Origin: an uncultured Aquimarina sp.
Lineage (GTDB): Bacteria; Bacteroidota; Bacteroidia; Flavobacteriales; Flavobacteriaceae
NCBI GenBank assembly: GCA_947496355.1
Contig: CANMCO010000003.1
Span: 1 to 64,000 of the forward strand
DNA: 64,000 bases
Reading direction: 5' to 3'
Shown here: positions 7,708 through 16,996 of the stretch, one piece after another
Layout of the letters: each line of letters opens with the position of its first letter
How positions within the stretch are numbered: the stretch's first letter is position 1
The notes under the pieces: model-generated
What the model saw: only the letters and a program-made list of their open reading frames with translations
Databases searched by the model: none
What the model was told of the DNA's origin: nothing
Translations under genes and position numbers: made by a program

Positions 7708-8325
7708 ATGAAATTACCACAGTGTCTATTAGTTTTAACTATACTACTTACCTTTTCAACAAAAGCTTTTGCTCAAGAAGAAAAAATGACTGCCGAGCAA
7801 GCTTTAAAACAAGAAAAGATTGAAGAGCAGTTTGATATTGTAATAAAAAAATCCGGAAGATATCAAGAGTATAAAATTGTTAAACAAGTATGGCTAAATA
7901 AACTTAAGTCAAATACCATTGACACCCTTAAGAGTCTCGAATCAAAGTTAAATGCCACGAACTTAAAAATCTGTGAGCAAAAATCGACTATAAGGGGATT
8001 AGAAGAATCATTAGCCCAAACAAATGAAAATCTTTCTGCGGTTACTAACGAAAAAGATAGTTTGAGCTTTTTTGGAGCAGCAGTAACCAAAACTACCTAT
8101 AACGCAATTATGTTACTCATTATTGGAGCTCTTTTAGCTCTTTCAGGTTTCTTTATCTATAGATTTAAAAACAGCAATACTGTAACAGTTCAAGCCAAAA
8201 AGGCACTAGCAAAAACTGAAGCAGAATTTAAAGATCATAGACAACGAGCATTAGAACGTGAGCAGAAAGTTATGCGTAAACTTCAGGATGAAATCAATAA
8301 ACAACGCAAAGGGGGGGGCAAGTAG
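7708..8325 (+). CDS. Conserved flavobacterial protein normally found next to trmD
   Basis: The 205-residue product has a signal peptide (MKLPQCLLVLTILLTFSTKAFAQ), a segment rich in QFDxVIKKSGRYQEYKIVK, a coiled coil (about 75-115), a membrane helix (about 130-150) and a basic helical tail ending in KQRKGGGK. In flavobacteria this uncharacterised protein is usually encoded just upstream of trmD, and a trmD remnant follows here. The ATG at 7708 is preferred because it places the signal peptide at the N-terminus; an ATG ten codons earlier also exists. A TTTGCATCTTTGCAC promoter-like string lies between the two genes. Confidence 0.6.
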   Translation: MKLPQCLLVLTILLTFSTKAFAQEEKMTAEQALKQEKIEEQFDIVIKKSGRYQEYKIVKQVWLNKLKSNTIDTLKSLESKLNATNLKICEQKSTIRGLEESLAQTNENLSAVTNEKDSLSFFGAAVTKTTYNAIMLLIIGALLALSGFFIYRFKNSNTVTVQAKKALAKTEAEFKDHRQRALEREQKVMRKLQDEINKQRKGGGK

Positions 8326-8382
8326 GTTTATTTTTAGTATATTCTTTTGCATCTTTGCACTCATTAGTGAATTAGAAGAAAG

Positions 8383-8695
8383 ATGCGCATCGATATTATT
8401 AAAGTAGTCCCTGATATTTTAAAAAGCCCTTTTAAAGCCTCAATAATGAAGCGATCAATTGATAAGGGGTTAGTTGAAGTACATTTACACAACTTACGCA
8501 ATTCACTACCAACAATTACAAACAAGTAGATGATTATCAATTTGGCGGAGGTGCAGGTATGGTGATGATGATCGAACCTATAGATAAGTGTATTTACAAA
8601 TTAAAATCAGAAAGAGATTACGAAGAAATTATATATATGACTCCTGACGGAGACACCCTAAATCAAGGGACTGCAAATCAATTGTCGCCTTTAAT
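8383..8695 (+). pseudogene. trmD: Truncated, frameshifted tRNA (guanine-N1)-methyltransferase gene
   Basis: MRIDIIKVVPDILKSPFKAS, KRSIDKGLVEVHLHNLRNS, then after a frameshift near 8,510-8,525 VDDYQFGGGAGMVMMIEPID and IIYMTPDGDTLNQG. This is the N-terminal half of TrmD, which makes m1G37 in tRNA. The match stops after about 105 residues; the SAM-knot region and C-terminus are missing. TrmD is essential, so a complete copy must exist elsewhere in the genome. This is a partial duplication together with the upstream gene. Confidence 0.85.
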
Positions 8696-9268
8696 AAATA
8701 TCTATTTGATCTTGTTCCTCATTATCATTAGTAACTTTTGAGGTAATTTGTAAGGTATCATCTATCAACTCGATCTCGAATCAAAATTAAAAAAAGTAAC
8801 ACTGTTCAAACCAATGACCGTATCTGTATCCTCCTAAATAGCGGTATCCAAATATGTAAAATATGTTTTCTTAAACATTTGAGATGAAGTTCTCTTCCCT
8901 TATTCAGTTATTTATAAAAACGACTAAATCCTTTGTGTACTTCCTGGATATAACTATACTCAAAAATAGAAGCCTGATATTTTTATACGCTTGTACCAAT
9001 ATGGTACACTTAGCACGTTGAAAGTATAGATAAAATCCCACTAATCTCTGTTAAATTCTGTAATACAACCAAAATAGAATGCTGTTCAAAGTGTAGTCTG
9101 AAAACAATAGTTGAAGTGCAACGAATAATCTCATCAGCTTAATCATAATAGCTAGGAGCGCAGCTAGTCTGTATGAGCAGAGTCAAATTATGGCGATCTC
9201 ATTAAAAAAAATCAATACTAAAATAAGCTATCTCGAAACCCGTCAAAACTGCTCAAAAAAGTTTTTAA
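8696..9268. other. Intergenic, no intact gene
   Basis: No convincing gene. A short minus-strand frame near 8,690-8,785 reads FEIELIDDTLQITSKVTND without a start and may be a protein remnant. The rest is AT-rich and unassigned. Confidence 0.3.
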
Positions 9269-9326
9269 AGTCCCACAAAACAAAGTTTTAATCCCCATTT
9301 TAACCTATTTAAGCACTTTATTTATT
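9269..9326 (+). promoter_or_regulatory. Tandem TCCC element, site B (upstream of FG-GAP gene)
   Basis: AGTCCC at 9269, AATCCC at 9290 (period 21), GCAC at 9313, then TATTTATT where the -7 box should fall (29 bases after the second hexamer). The gene starts 68 bases after GCAC; the paralogue at site C has 66. Confidence 0.7.
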
Positions 9327-9380
9327 AGGATAGCTAAATACGATGAATCTTTATCCTAAAATTAACAAGAATTGATACAA

Positions 9381-10484
9381 TTGCAGAAACATACGGCTAT
9401 TCTTTTTGGGATATTAAGTTTAGCTAGCTATGCTCAGGATCAAATAGTTATAAACACAAACAAATCGGTAGTTGATTTGTCAAGTTACAGTGTAAGCTTA
9501 TCTGATGATGAAACAATCTTGGCTGTAGGGACATATCATGCTAGTAACAACAGTTCACAATCAGGATGCGTACGCATATACAAAAAAAACTCGGGGGCTT
9601 GGAATCAAATAGGGAATGATATCAACGGCGAAGCAATAGGAGATTGGTCTGGCTATAGTGTGAGTTTATCAGGAAACGGTACTACGGTGGCTATTGGAGC
9701 TCTGAATAACAATGGGTGTAACGGTAAAAATTCAGGGCATGTACGCGTGTATAAAAATAATGCAGGAGTTTGGGAACAAGTAGGAGGAGATATCGATGGC
9801 GAGATGCAAGGGGATTGGTTTGGTTATAGTGTAAGCTTATCTCAAGACGGTACTACACTGGCCATAGGAGCAGTACTTAATAGTGGTAATGGCAAACATT
9901 CGGGCCATGTGAGCGTGTACAGAAATACATCAGGAAAATGGTCTCAGGTAGGTGAAAATATAAAAGGAAAAGCAGCAAAAGATTATTTCGGGACAAGTGT
10001 GAGTTTGTCGAGTGATGGCCAAAAGGTTGCTATAGGAGCTCACCAGGATGGGATTTCATCAGGTGGTTACGTAAGTGTTTATCAAAACGTATCAGGACTT
10101 TGGGAGCAAGTAGGTAAAGACATCGTTGGGGTACCAACAGGTAATTTTTCAGGATGGAATATTAGCATATCTAATAATGGTGCTGCCATTTCAATAGCTT
10201 CATATAACAATGGTAAAGAGAAGAGGTATGCATATGTGAGGACTTATCGCAATACGTCTAATAACTGGGTACAACAAGGTGCAGATATAGATGACAGGAT
10301 AGCGGGGTATAATCTATCAGGTTTTAATAGTATGAACTTGAGTAATGATAATACTATTACCCTTATTGGAGCCTTCGAAAAAAGGAAGAATAGGAATAAA
10401 CATATACCCGTAATAAGCTATATACGTGTGTATAAATTTGAAAAGAGTTCCAATTTATGGAGGTACACAAATATTCAAATATAG
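9381..10484 (+). CDS. Secreted FG-GAP-like beta-propeller repeat protein
   Basis: The 367-residue protein has a signal peptide (MQKHTAILFGILSLASYAQ) and five to six repeats of about 50 residues of the type GDWxGYSVSLSxDGTxxAIGAxxN...GHVRVYKNxxGxWxQVGxDIdGe, the FG-GAP_2/beta-propeller repeats common in flavobacterial surface proteins. No type A or B sorting tail is seen, so it may stay periplasmic or in the outer membrane. The TTG at 9381 is chosen because it aligns with the ATG of the paralogue at 26,016; another TTG lies three codons earlier. A small membrane ORF follows at 10,671, as after the paralogue. Function unknown; adhesion or calcium binding are guesses. Confidence 0.75.
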   Translation: MQKHTAILFGILSLASYAQDQIVINTNKSVVDLSSYSVSLSDDETILAVGTYHASNNSSQSGCVRIYKKNSGAWNQIGNDINGEAIGDWSGYSVSLSGNGTTVAIGALNNNGCNGKNSGHVRVYKNNAGVWEQVGGDIDGEMQGDWFGYSVSLSQDGTTLAIGAVLNSGNGKHSGHVSVYRNTSGKWSQVGENIKGKAAKDYFGTSVSLSSDGQKVAIGAHQDGISSGGYVSVYQNVSGLWEQVGKDIVGVPTGNFSGWNISISNNGAAISIASYNNGKEKRYAYVRTYRNTSNNWVQQGADIDDRIAGYNLSGFNSMNLSNDNTITLIGAFEKRKNRNKHIPVISYIRVYKFEKSSNLWRYTNIQI

Positions 10485-10670
10485 AAGTTGAGAATGTTTT
10501 ATATCGTGGGTGGAGATATAGGTTGCTCCCTCAGGCTCTTTTCGTCTTACTTTAAATATGGTAGTAATATAATGATACTGTGAAATTTGTTTTGAGTTTG
10601 GATTGGAATCTTGCGGTGAATGTCCTCTATATCACTAAATGTATTATATGCAATAAATAAATTCTAAAGA

Positions 10671-10853
10671 ATGGAAAAAAAGATGGTAAAAAAACATGTC
10701 TTTACGAAGGCATTGTTCAAAGTGTTGCAAAAACCCGTTAGCGCAATAAAATTATTATATGTATATCTGTTGTACTTGGTTGTGTTTGTGCAGATGGTCG
10801 TCCTTTTATTTGGACTACTAAACCTGGTTTACATTGCAATTACCAGCTTATAA
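10671..10853 (+). CDS. 60-residue single-helix membrane protein
   Basis: MEKKMVKKHVFTKALF opens a basic N-terminal region, followed by a hydrophobic helix (about residues 27-57) rich in V, L and Y. It lies 186 bases after the FG-GAP gene; the paralogous locus has a comparable ORF overlapping its FG-GAP gene. Unknown function. Confidence 0.45.
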   Translation: MEKKMVKKHVFTKALFKVLQKPVSAIKLLYVYLLYLVVFVQMVVLLFGLLNLVYIAITSL

Positions 10854-11293
10854 AATATATAAAAGCAAAAAATACGAAAAACAATCAGGGGTTTACTTTT
10901 AAGTCAAAATTATACCTCACCATGCTTTTAGTTTTAGGTAGCTAGCCTATGAAAAAAAAGGACGGTGATGAGAAAACAGAGCACATACCAAATATAAGGT
11001 ATGTATGCATGTATACGGCCTAAAGAGTGTTCTAATATATGCAAATAGTTAAAGATGGTATGTTAAATTGTAGAGGGTAAGTTACTTCGAGAACATTCTT
11101 ACTTATTGAAAATAAATGGATGCTTAATTAAGTAAATAAGTAAGTAAGAGTTGGGGTGTTTAAGGAGCAACTTTACATACTACCTAATAAAAACAATACA
11201 ATATACCTGTTGTTATACGTAGTGGTTTTAGTATAGATAAGTACTTATTCGTAATCATAATACTGTTAATTAATAAGAAAAAATGCACCAAAA
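10854..11293. other. Intergenic, inverted repeat only
   Basis: No gene recognised. CTTACTTATT at 11,098-11,107 and AATAAGTAAG at 11,135-11,144 form an inverted repeat. No TCCC element is seen here, unlike upstream of the other surface-protein genes. Confidence 0.35.
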
Positions 11294-12145
11294 ATGAATA
11301 CTGAAGTTATTAATAACCAATTACAATCTAAAAATAAATGGAGTCTCGTTATTTTTTCTTTGTTTTTAATGGTGGTCACTTATGGACAAAGCTTTACTGT
11401 TGGTGACATAAGATATGAAATGATCTCTTCAGATGAAGTAATGGTTGTGGACTATACAGGTACAGCTACCAGTGTAAACATTCCTGAAAAAGTGGTTAGT
11501 AATGGTATCGAATATACGTTAACCCATATTGGGAGAAGTGCTTTTCAAAAAGGAGAATTGGTGGAGAGCATAATCATACCAAACAGTGTGAGAAGTATTG
11601 GGCGTAATGCTTTTGGTTGGAATCAATTAGATCGAGTAACCATACCAAAAAAAATGGAAGGTGTCGGGCTTTGGTCTTTTTCAGATCATCCAGATCTTAC
11701 CACGGTGCTAGTAGGGGACACCGGCCCCCTCATTTTTGAAGTTAAAACGAGAACTTTTACAAGTAATGGGTTTGTAGATGATCGCCGAGGTGAAATGGAC
11801 TTGATAGTTCCCTTAAGTGACAGAATTTTTTATAAAAACCATGATAGCTGGTTAGAAGAGTCTGAATCCATCACAGTAAATGTGGTACAACTTTTAAATG
11901 ATACAAACGAGCTGTGTGATTTTACAGTCTATCCTAACCCAACTCAAGGTAAAATTTATATTCAGTTAAGCGAAGGTGAAGAGATACGGGAAGTAAATAT
12001 ATACAATACGCTAGGTGTTCAATTGTATTCGTCACGCACCTTAAAAATAGATGTAAGTAACTTATATAGTGGTATGTATATACTGGAGATAGAGACCAAA
12101 ACAGGAGCCAGAGTAGTTAAGAGAATAATTATAAATAAAGCTTAA
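11294..12145 (+). CDS. BspA-type leucine-rich repeat protein with T9SS type A tail
   Basis: The 283-residue protein has a signal-like segment (about 15-32), one short LRR_5/BspA block (about 75-125: IGRSAFQKGELVESIIIPNS, IGRNAFGWNQLDRVTIP) and a C-terminal sorting domain (about 205-283) starting DFTVYPNPTQGKIYIQL and ending SGMYILEIETKTGARVVKRI. The tail predicts export through the type IX system and attachment to, or release from, the cell surface. It is the only LRR gene of this family in the window that is intact to its tail; the relative at 23,669-24,718 is frameshifted just before it. Ligand unknown. Confidence 0.8.
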   Translation: MNTEVINNQLQSKNKWSLVIFSLFLMVVTYGQSFTVGDIRYEMISSDEVMVVDYTGTATSVNIPEKVVSNGIEYTLTHIGRSAFQKGELVESIIIPNSVRSIGRNAFGWNQLDRVTIPKKMEGVGLWSFSDHPDLTTVLVGDTGPLIFEVKTRTFTSNGFVDDRRGEMDLIVPLSDRIFYKNHDSWLEESESITVNVVQLLNDTNELCDFTVYPNPTQGKIYIQLSEGEEIREVNIYNTLGVQLYSSRTLKIDVSNLYSGMYILEIETKTGARVVKRIIINKA

Positions 12146-12507
12146 AGATGAAAGAAACCAGATCGCGCGGATTTGCAATCTGCGAAAGTCACACTATACT
12201 ATCAAAAAAACTAAATATAAAAGAACAACTACTCTAAAGTAGTCGTCTGTACCATATCTCTTAAATACTATGTACTATAAGGAAAACATTCCCGCACTAT
12301 CATATTCGAACGATCGAGTACAGGAGTAAAAATATATGAGATGGATTTTGTATTTTTTGAGAGGCTAGTATTACAATAAATTTTATATTTATAAACGTTT
12401 GTAAGTGTTTATAAACATTTACAAATGGTAGTAAAACATAATAGAAATAAAACACATATGTGTTTTATACAATTGTTAGCAAATATTAACTATTATTAAA
12501 AAACATT
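12146..12507. other. Intergenic with REP-like and operator-like palindromes
   Basis: Near 12,160-12,185 is a degenerate hairpin (CGCGGATTTGCAATCTGCG) like the Bacteroidota REP repeats. At 12,398-12,425 lies a 28-base near-perfect palindrome: TTTGTAAGTGTTTA and TAAACATTTACAAA, one mismatched pair. At 12,449-12,466 is the perfect palindrome AAAACACATATGTGTTTT, just before the cassette-like lipoprotein gene. Confidence 0.5.
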
Positions 12508-12897
12508 ATGAAGATTAACTATTTAAAATTTTTGTTTTCAATTTTTATAATTACTGGTTGTTCTAAAAGTATTAATAAAGAAAATGTTAAAGGAAAATGG
12601 GAAGTCATTAACTATGATTCAAACGGGAATTTTTCTACACTTACAGAAGTAGAAAGAGAAGATATTGTATCTGGAATTTATACTTTTAAAGACAATAACG
12701 AATATAGTTTTCAAGCTCATAATGGTCATATTACTTATGGAACTTGGGCTGTTTTTCCTGAAAAAGAAAAATTAAAACTCAGTAACGAAGGCAAAAATAT
12801 TTCTATTATGACCTTGAAAAGTAAACAGATGGTTTTGTTAAAAGATAGAGGTACTTTCGGGTTGTTTTTTATAACTTTAAAAAGAATAGATGAATAA
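12508..12897 (+). CDS. Small lipoprotein, lipocalin-like
   Basis: The 129-residue product starts with a lipoprotein signal (FSIFIITGC, Cys about 18). The rest, with VKGKWEVINYDSNGNF, IYTFKDNNEYSF, YGTWAVFPEKEKLKLS and MVLLKDRG, has the strand pattern of the small lipocalin-like domains common in Bacteroidota lipoproteins. Its stop overlaps the next gene by eight bases, so the two are probably translated together. It begins a block of cassette-like genes. Confidence 0.6.
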   Translation: MKINYLKFLFSIFIITGCSKSINKENVKGKWEVINYDSNGNFSTLTEVEREDIVSGIYTFKDNNEYSFQAHNGHITYGTWAVFPEKEKLKLSNEGKNISIMTLKSKQMVLLKDRGTFGLFFITLKRIDE

Positions 12898-13552
12898 TAT
12901 AGGCTACGCAATACGAGATTTTATAGTTTTTGGCCTAATTCTGATAATTACGGAATATGTTCTTTCTGAATTGAGATATGATATTAACGTATATCGAAAT
13001 ACAGTAGAAATAATAGCTGTGATTTTTCTTTTCGCCTCAACCTTCATATATGTATTTTTAGTTAATAAAAAATATCTATTATCTATAGTTTATTCATTGA
13101 CAATTTTTTTAATTTTATTATTCCTTTCAGATAAAAGAATATTCCCAACTTATTGGTTTTTCCTATTAATAATTATCTCCATTTCGTTTTTTTTCTATGT
13201 CCTAAAAACATTCCATAAAGAAAATTCTGTGTCAAAAAATGTAAATAAATTGAAATTAAGTGAATTTATAAAAATAGGATACCTTAAAGGTCAAATTAAC
13301 ACTGAATTCTTTCAAATAAATAAAGAAATGAATGTTGATAAAGGCTGTTATAAAAAATTTAAACCTTTACTTATAAATAAATCAACTAATAATACTAATG
13401 ATTTAGTTCTTAATTACACTAATAAAGATGATTTAAATTTTACATTATTAATTATGGAAGACAATCAAGTTTATATTAATCATAAAAAAAATAAAACCTA
13501 TAGTAATAAAATTAATAAATGCATAATGCAATATTTAAAAAACATTTGCTAA
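12890..13552 (+). CDS. Membrane protein of unknown function
   Basis: The 220-residue product has four predicted membrane helices in its first 105 residues (IVFGLILIITEYVL, IIAVIFLFASTFIYVFLV, YSLTIFLILLFL, WFFLLIIISISFFFYVL), then a soluble tail very rich in Asn and Lys (about 110-220). The eight-base overlap with the preceding lipoprotein gene suggests a paired function. No family recognised. Very AT-rich, like the other cassette-like genes. Confidence 0.55.
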   Translation: MNNIGYAIRDFIVFGLILIITEYVLSELRYDINVYRNTVEIIAVIFLFASTFIYVFLVNKKYLLSIVYSLTIFLILLFLSDKRIFPTYWFFLLIIISISFFFYVLKTFHKENSVSKNVNKLKLSEFIKIGYLKGQINTEFFQINKEMNVDKGCYKKFKPLLINKSTNNTNDLVLNYTNKDDLNFTLLIMEDNQVYINHKKNKTYSNKINKCIMQYLKNIC

Positions 13553-13603
13553 CACAAAAGTAAAAAACATTAAAACGATTTTTTACTTGAGCCGTTGTGC
13601 AAG
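13546..13603 (+). repeat. Palindromic inter-cassette element
   Basis: Arms AAGTAAAAAA and TTTTTTACTT flank a short loop. The outer ends are TTGCTAACAC on the gene side and GCCGTTGTGCAAG on the far side. The GTTGTGC end recurs at 40,298 and, as GTTGTAC, near 41,568. Structure resembles an attC site. Confidence 0.5.
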
Positions 13604-13647
13604 ATTCAGAATAATCTTTTAAGGTTAAATATTACTATGAATTATAG

Positions 13648-14781
13648 ATGATAAAAATTACCCTAATCACAATACTATCAATACAAGTTTTAATACTTAG
13701 TTTTCTTTTATTCATTAAAAAAGAAAATAGACTAACAAATTCATTACTCGGTTTTGTTTTATTTTTTTTTGGCTTGACCACTATTAATTTTTCTCTTTTT
13801 CAAGGTTTACTTCAAGAGCAATTGTTAAAATACATACCATACTTAAGGTTAGAACTATTATATGCTCTAGGCCCTTCAATTTATTTATATACGCTAGCTG
13901 TTACAAATCCTGAATTTAAGCTTAGACGAAAGCATTTATTACTATTTCTACCGACATTACTTGAATTAATATATTATAGGACTTCATTTTATAGAATAGG
14001 TGTAAATCCATTAAATTTTGATTCACAAAACTTTTGGCCATTTCTATTTAATGTCCAGCAATGGATAGGCGTAATTTATTCGACCTTTTTTATGTGTATA
14101 TCTGTCTATCTACTATTTAAGTACAAAAAATGGCTTTACAATAATTACTCTTATACAAAGAATGTATCACTGCAGTGGCTGCAAGTACCTATAGTATGTT
14201 TTGTGGTTTTTTGGTTTGTATGGTTTACAATACGATTAACCGATGTTTTACTCTTCTCAGGAAAGTACAGTTCAATATATTATTATCCTATGTATATTAT
14301 TCTATCGCTAATTGCATTATGGATAGGTTTTAAAGGGTATATAAATTCTAAAACGAAAGCCATTGGTTTTAATAGTGTTTCAAAAAATCAAGAAAAATTA
14401 GGAAAAAATGATGTTTCAGAATATAAGGAAATTGCTAAAAACTTAGTAGATAAAATGGAATCTGAAAAGTATTATTTAATGCAAGATTTAAGTTTAAAAA
14501 TTCTTTCTGAAAAAACAGGTGTACAAAAAGACTTCCTCTCAAGAGTAATAAACCAAAACTTTGGAATTAATTTTCATGAATTTATCAATAGGTACCGAGT
14601 GAAAGAATTTATTAAAAGAATTGAAATGGATAAAACCAGAGAGTTTACTTTTTTAGCACACGCCTATGATAGTGGATTTGCCTCTAAATCTTCTTTCAAT
14701 TCTGTCTTTAAAAAACAAACAAAAAAGACCCCAAAAGAATATTTTTCTGATTTACAAACTACTAACTTAGTACAGAAATAG
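13648..14781 (+). CDS. AraC-family regulator with multi-helix membrane N-terminus
   Basis: The 377-residue protein has about seven membrane helices in residues 1-235 (ITILSIQVLILSFLLFI, LGFVLFFFGLTTINF, IVCFVVFWFVWFTI, YIILSLIALWIGF) and a C-terminal AraC DNA-binding domain (about 275-365) with LSLKILSEKTGVQKDFLSRV and the second helix-turn-helix DSGFASKSSFNSVFKKQTKKTPKEYF. This class is common in Bacteroidota and is thought to sense a signal in or at the membrane. The serine hydrolase gene 68 bases downstream, in the same orientation, is the likely target or partner. Confidence 0.8.
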   Translation: MIKITLITILSIQVLILSFLLFIKKENRLTNSLLGFVLFFFGLTTINFSLFQGLLQEQLLKYIPYLRLELLYALGPSIYLYTLAVTNPEFKLRRKHLLLFLPTLLELIYYRTSFYRIGVNPLNFDSQNFWPFLFNVQQWIGVIYSTFFMCISVYLLFKYKKWLYNNYSYTKNVSLQWLQVPIVCFVVFWFVWFTIRLTDVLLFSGKYSSIYYYPMYIILSLIALWIGFKGYINSKTKAIGFNSVSKNQEKLGKNDVSEYKEIAKNLVDKMESEKYYLMQDLSLKILSEKTGVQKDFLSRVINQNFGINFHEFINRYRVKEFIKRIEMDKTREFTFLAHAYDSGFASKSSFNSVFKKQTKKTPKEYFSDLQTTNLVQK

Positions 14782-14849
14782 ATTTTAGGACGATTTGAAC
14801 CGCTTTTCTTTAGATGTTTGTATCATTATTAATGACAAATTTTCTAACT

Positions 14850-16367
14850 ATGAAACAATGCTTCACTTTGTTAATTTTAATCACTTCATTCAATTTTAGT
14901 TACGGCCAAAATCTAAAAGATGATGATTTTAATTCTTTAGAAAAAGAAATTCAAAAGACGATTGGCAGTAAAAAAATCCCTTCTGTAGTTATAGCTGTTG
15001 CAAAAAATGATAAGATACTATATGAAAACGCTTTCGGATACTCAGATATTGAAAATAACATTAAAGCAACCATTACTACTTCTTATCAATTAGCTTCGGT
15101 ATCAAAAACATTTACTGCAACAGGTATTATGATTCTTAATCGACAAAAAAAGATTGATATTAATTCGCCTGCAACGAAGTATATGTCTTCTATAAAATTT
15201 AATGAAATAGATGGTTTATCATCGGATGTTAAAATTATTGACTTATTAAATCACACATCTGGTTTAGGTACTTATTTTCAGTTAAATTATTCTAATGAAA
15301 ATACAAAACAAGATAGTTTTGAAGAGGCTTTTCAAAAATACGGGAGTTTGTTTCATCCTTCAGGACAAGTTTATGAATATTCAAACTTGGGCTATGGCTT
15401 ATTAGATTATATAATAGCAGAACAAAGTGGTACAACTTTTTCAAAATTCATGAAAAAAGAACTTTTTACACCACTTGATTTAAACAATACTTTTGTTGGA
15501 AATGCAGACTTAGCAGATAGAAGTATTGCAAAAAAATACGATACACACTTAAACGTATTACCAAACATAGAGAATAATACTAAAGGAGCAGGAAATATTT
15601 ATTCTAGTATTCACGATTTAATTTCATTTGGCATGTTTCATTTAAATGACAATGAAAATAACGTATTAAGTAGAAAGGAACTTACTTTAATGCGGAACTA
15701 CAATAATAAAAATATTCTATACCATAACTACGATGAAACATATTATGGTCTTGGATGGAATTTTAAACCTGATGACAATGGATACGACGTAGCTTGGCAC
15801 GAAGGAGGTATGATGGGAGCAAGTTCGATGTTAAAACTTATTCCGGATGAAAATATAGCAATAGCAGTAATTTTAAACACCTTCAACCAAGAATACTGTC
15901 AGTACCTTTTAAATCTAATAAGTAAAATAGTTCTGCCAGATTATAACCCAACACCAATAAACCCTGTTGCTAATTATCAAAACTACTCATCTGACTCAAG
16001 CTATTTTGGAAAATGGAAAGGTGATATTAAAGTAGATGAAATTAGTATTCCCTGTACCTTAAACATTAATCCTGATGGCACAATTATAATAAACTATTTA
16101 GATCACACTTATAAATCATACTTTACAAAAAACAATCCTATAAACAATAAAACATTTTTGTCAATGGGCTTGGTAAATGACAACTACTTTTTGGGATTGT
16201 ATTTAGGCAATTTACCATCAAAAGACATTAGACATGAATTCAGTCAATTCCTTTCTTTAAAATTGGTGAAAAAAGGAAATATTTTATCAGGAACTGTAGT
16301 AGCACTTCCCGCTGCAGAGAGAGAATATTATGCATACCCATATTATATAAAACTGCAAAAAGAATAA
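14850..16367 (+). CDS. Serine hydrolase, class C beta-lactamase/PBP4* family
   Basis: The 505-residue protein has a signal peptide (MKQCFTLLILITSFNFSYGQ) and a beta-lactamase-fold domain (about 20-370). The nucleophile motif SxxK is in LASVSKTFTATG (S83-K86), the YxN motif in YEYSNLGYGLLDYI, and the third motif appears as WHEGGMMGA. The C-terminal 130 residues form an extra beta-rich domain often seen in this family. Members are penicillin-binding-protein-like esterases or peptidases; true beta-lactamase activity cannot be inferred. An ATG 12 codons upstream exists, but the chosen one gives a standard signal peptide. Confidence 0.8.
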   Translation: MKQCFTLLILITSFNFSYGQNLKDDDFNSLEKEIQKTIGSKKIPSVVIAVAKNDKILYENAFGYSDIENNIKATITTSYQLASVSKTFTATGIMILNRQKKIDINSPATKYMSSIKFNEIDGLSSDVKIIDLLNHTSGLGTYFQLNYSNENTKQDSFEEAFQKYGSLFHPSGQVYEYSNLGYGLLDYIIAEQSGTTFSKFMKKELFTPLDLNNTFVGNADLADRSIAKKYDTHLNVLPNIENNTKGAGNIYSSIHDLISFGMFHLNDNENNVLSRKELTLMRNYNNKNILYHNYDETYYGLGWNFKPDDNGYDVAWHEGGMMGASSMLKLIPDENIAIAVILNTFNQEYCQYLLNLISKIVLPDYNPTPINPVANYQNYSSDSSYFGKWKGDIKVDEISIPCTLNINPDGTIIINYLDHTYKSYFTKNNPINNKTFLSMGLVNDNYFLGLYLGNLPSKDIRHEFSQFLSLKLVKKGNILSGTVVALPAAEREYYAYPYYIKLQKE

Positions 16368-16829
16368 AGCTTTTCATAAAGAGAAACAAGAATTATTAAA
16401 AGAGCATTTATCGAACAACTCAGATACTGAGGTTGGAGTGTTGATAAAGTCTCTCAATCTGACGGACGAACAGAATGAAATAATGAAAAAAAACAGCAAA
16501 AGATGATAAACTAATTCTATACAGTAAGAAGCCTTTAAACTCTACGGAGCGGTAAAATTTTCTCAAATTGAGTTTATTTGTTTATCCTAACTAAGATACC
16601 TGGTGTTTTAACAAGTACGCAATTGAAGTCACTATATGGCTTGCCAAATTCCTGCCAATAGTGAATCCCTTTTTTTGTTTTCCAAATTCTAATAAGTTAA
16701 GCATCAGGATATCTTAGTTTAACAACACCATAGTCATGTAAGCGTATGCTAACTAAAAATTAATGAATGGTAATATGATTACGTATGACTCATCTATAGG
16801 GATTAAGTGGCCACTACTCTTATAGAGAA
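16368..16829. other. Intergenic with two short protein remnants
   Basis: Just after the hydrolase a plus-strand frame (about 16,376-16,506) reads KEKQELLKEHLSNNSDTEVG then VLIKSLNLTDEQNEIMKK, apparently a fragment of a small helical protein. On the minus strand 16,574-16,728 reads VKLRYPDA, a stop, then LIRIWKTKKGIHYWQEFGKP and VLVKTPGILVRINK. An inverted repeat (CTAACTAAGATACCTG and CAGGATATCTTAGTT) brackets the second remnant. Neither remnant is assigned. Confidence 0.35.
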
Positions 16830-16904
16830 AATGAGTCTACTATTGTACTGAAGGATTTTAACGTTACGGCTATTCAGAAGATAGATATTTTGGTTTCGAA
16901 ATAT
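16830..16904 (+). pseudogene. 3' remnant of an ABM-domain gene
   Basis: About 25 codons (KDFNVTAIQKIDILVSK) match the end of the ABM gene at 1113-1832 (NDFKATAIQKIDILASK). Two extra bases destroy the stop. The following terminator is also conserved. The rest of the gene is absent. Confidence 0.75.
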
Positions 16905-16925
16905 AATAGCGTTCATCATAGTTAG

Positions 16926-16957
16926 AAAAGGAGCATTTTAATTAATGCTCCTTTTTT
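16926..16957 (-). terminator. Shared terminator of ABM remnant and AraC gene
   Basis: Stem AAAAGGAGCAT / ATGCTCCTTTT with Ts on one side and As on the other, so it can work in both directions. Copy of 1852-1883. Confidence 0.7.
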
Positions 16958-16996
16958 GATGTATTATAATCTAAGCTTATTGTATAACAGGAAAGG

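Noticed and set aside
14850..16367. Antibiotic-resistance beta-lactamase
   Set aside because: SxxK and YxN are present, but the protein has the size, extra domain and HEGG motif of the broad serine-hydrolase family; resistance cannot be claimed.
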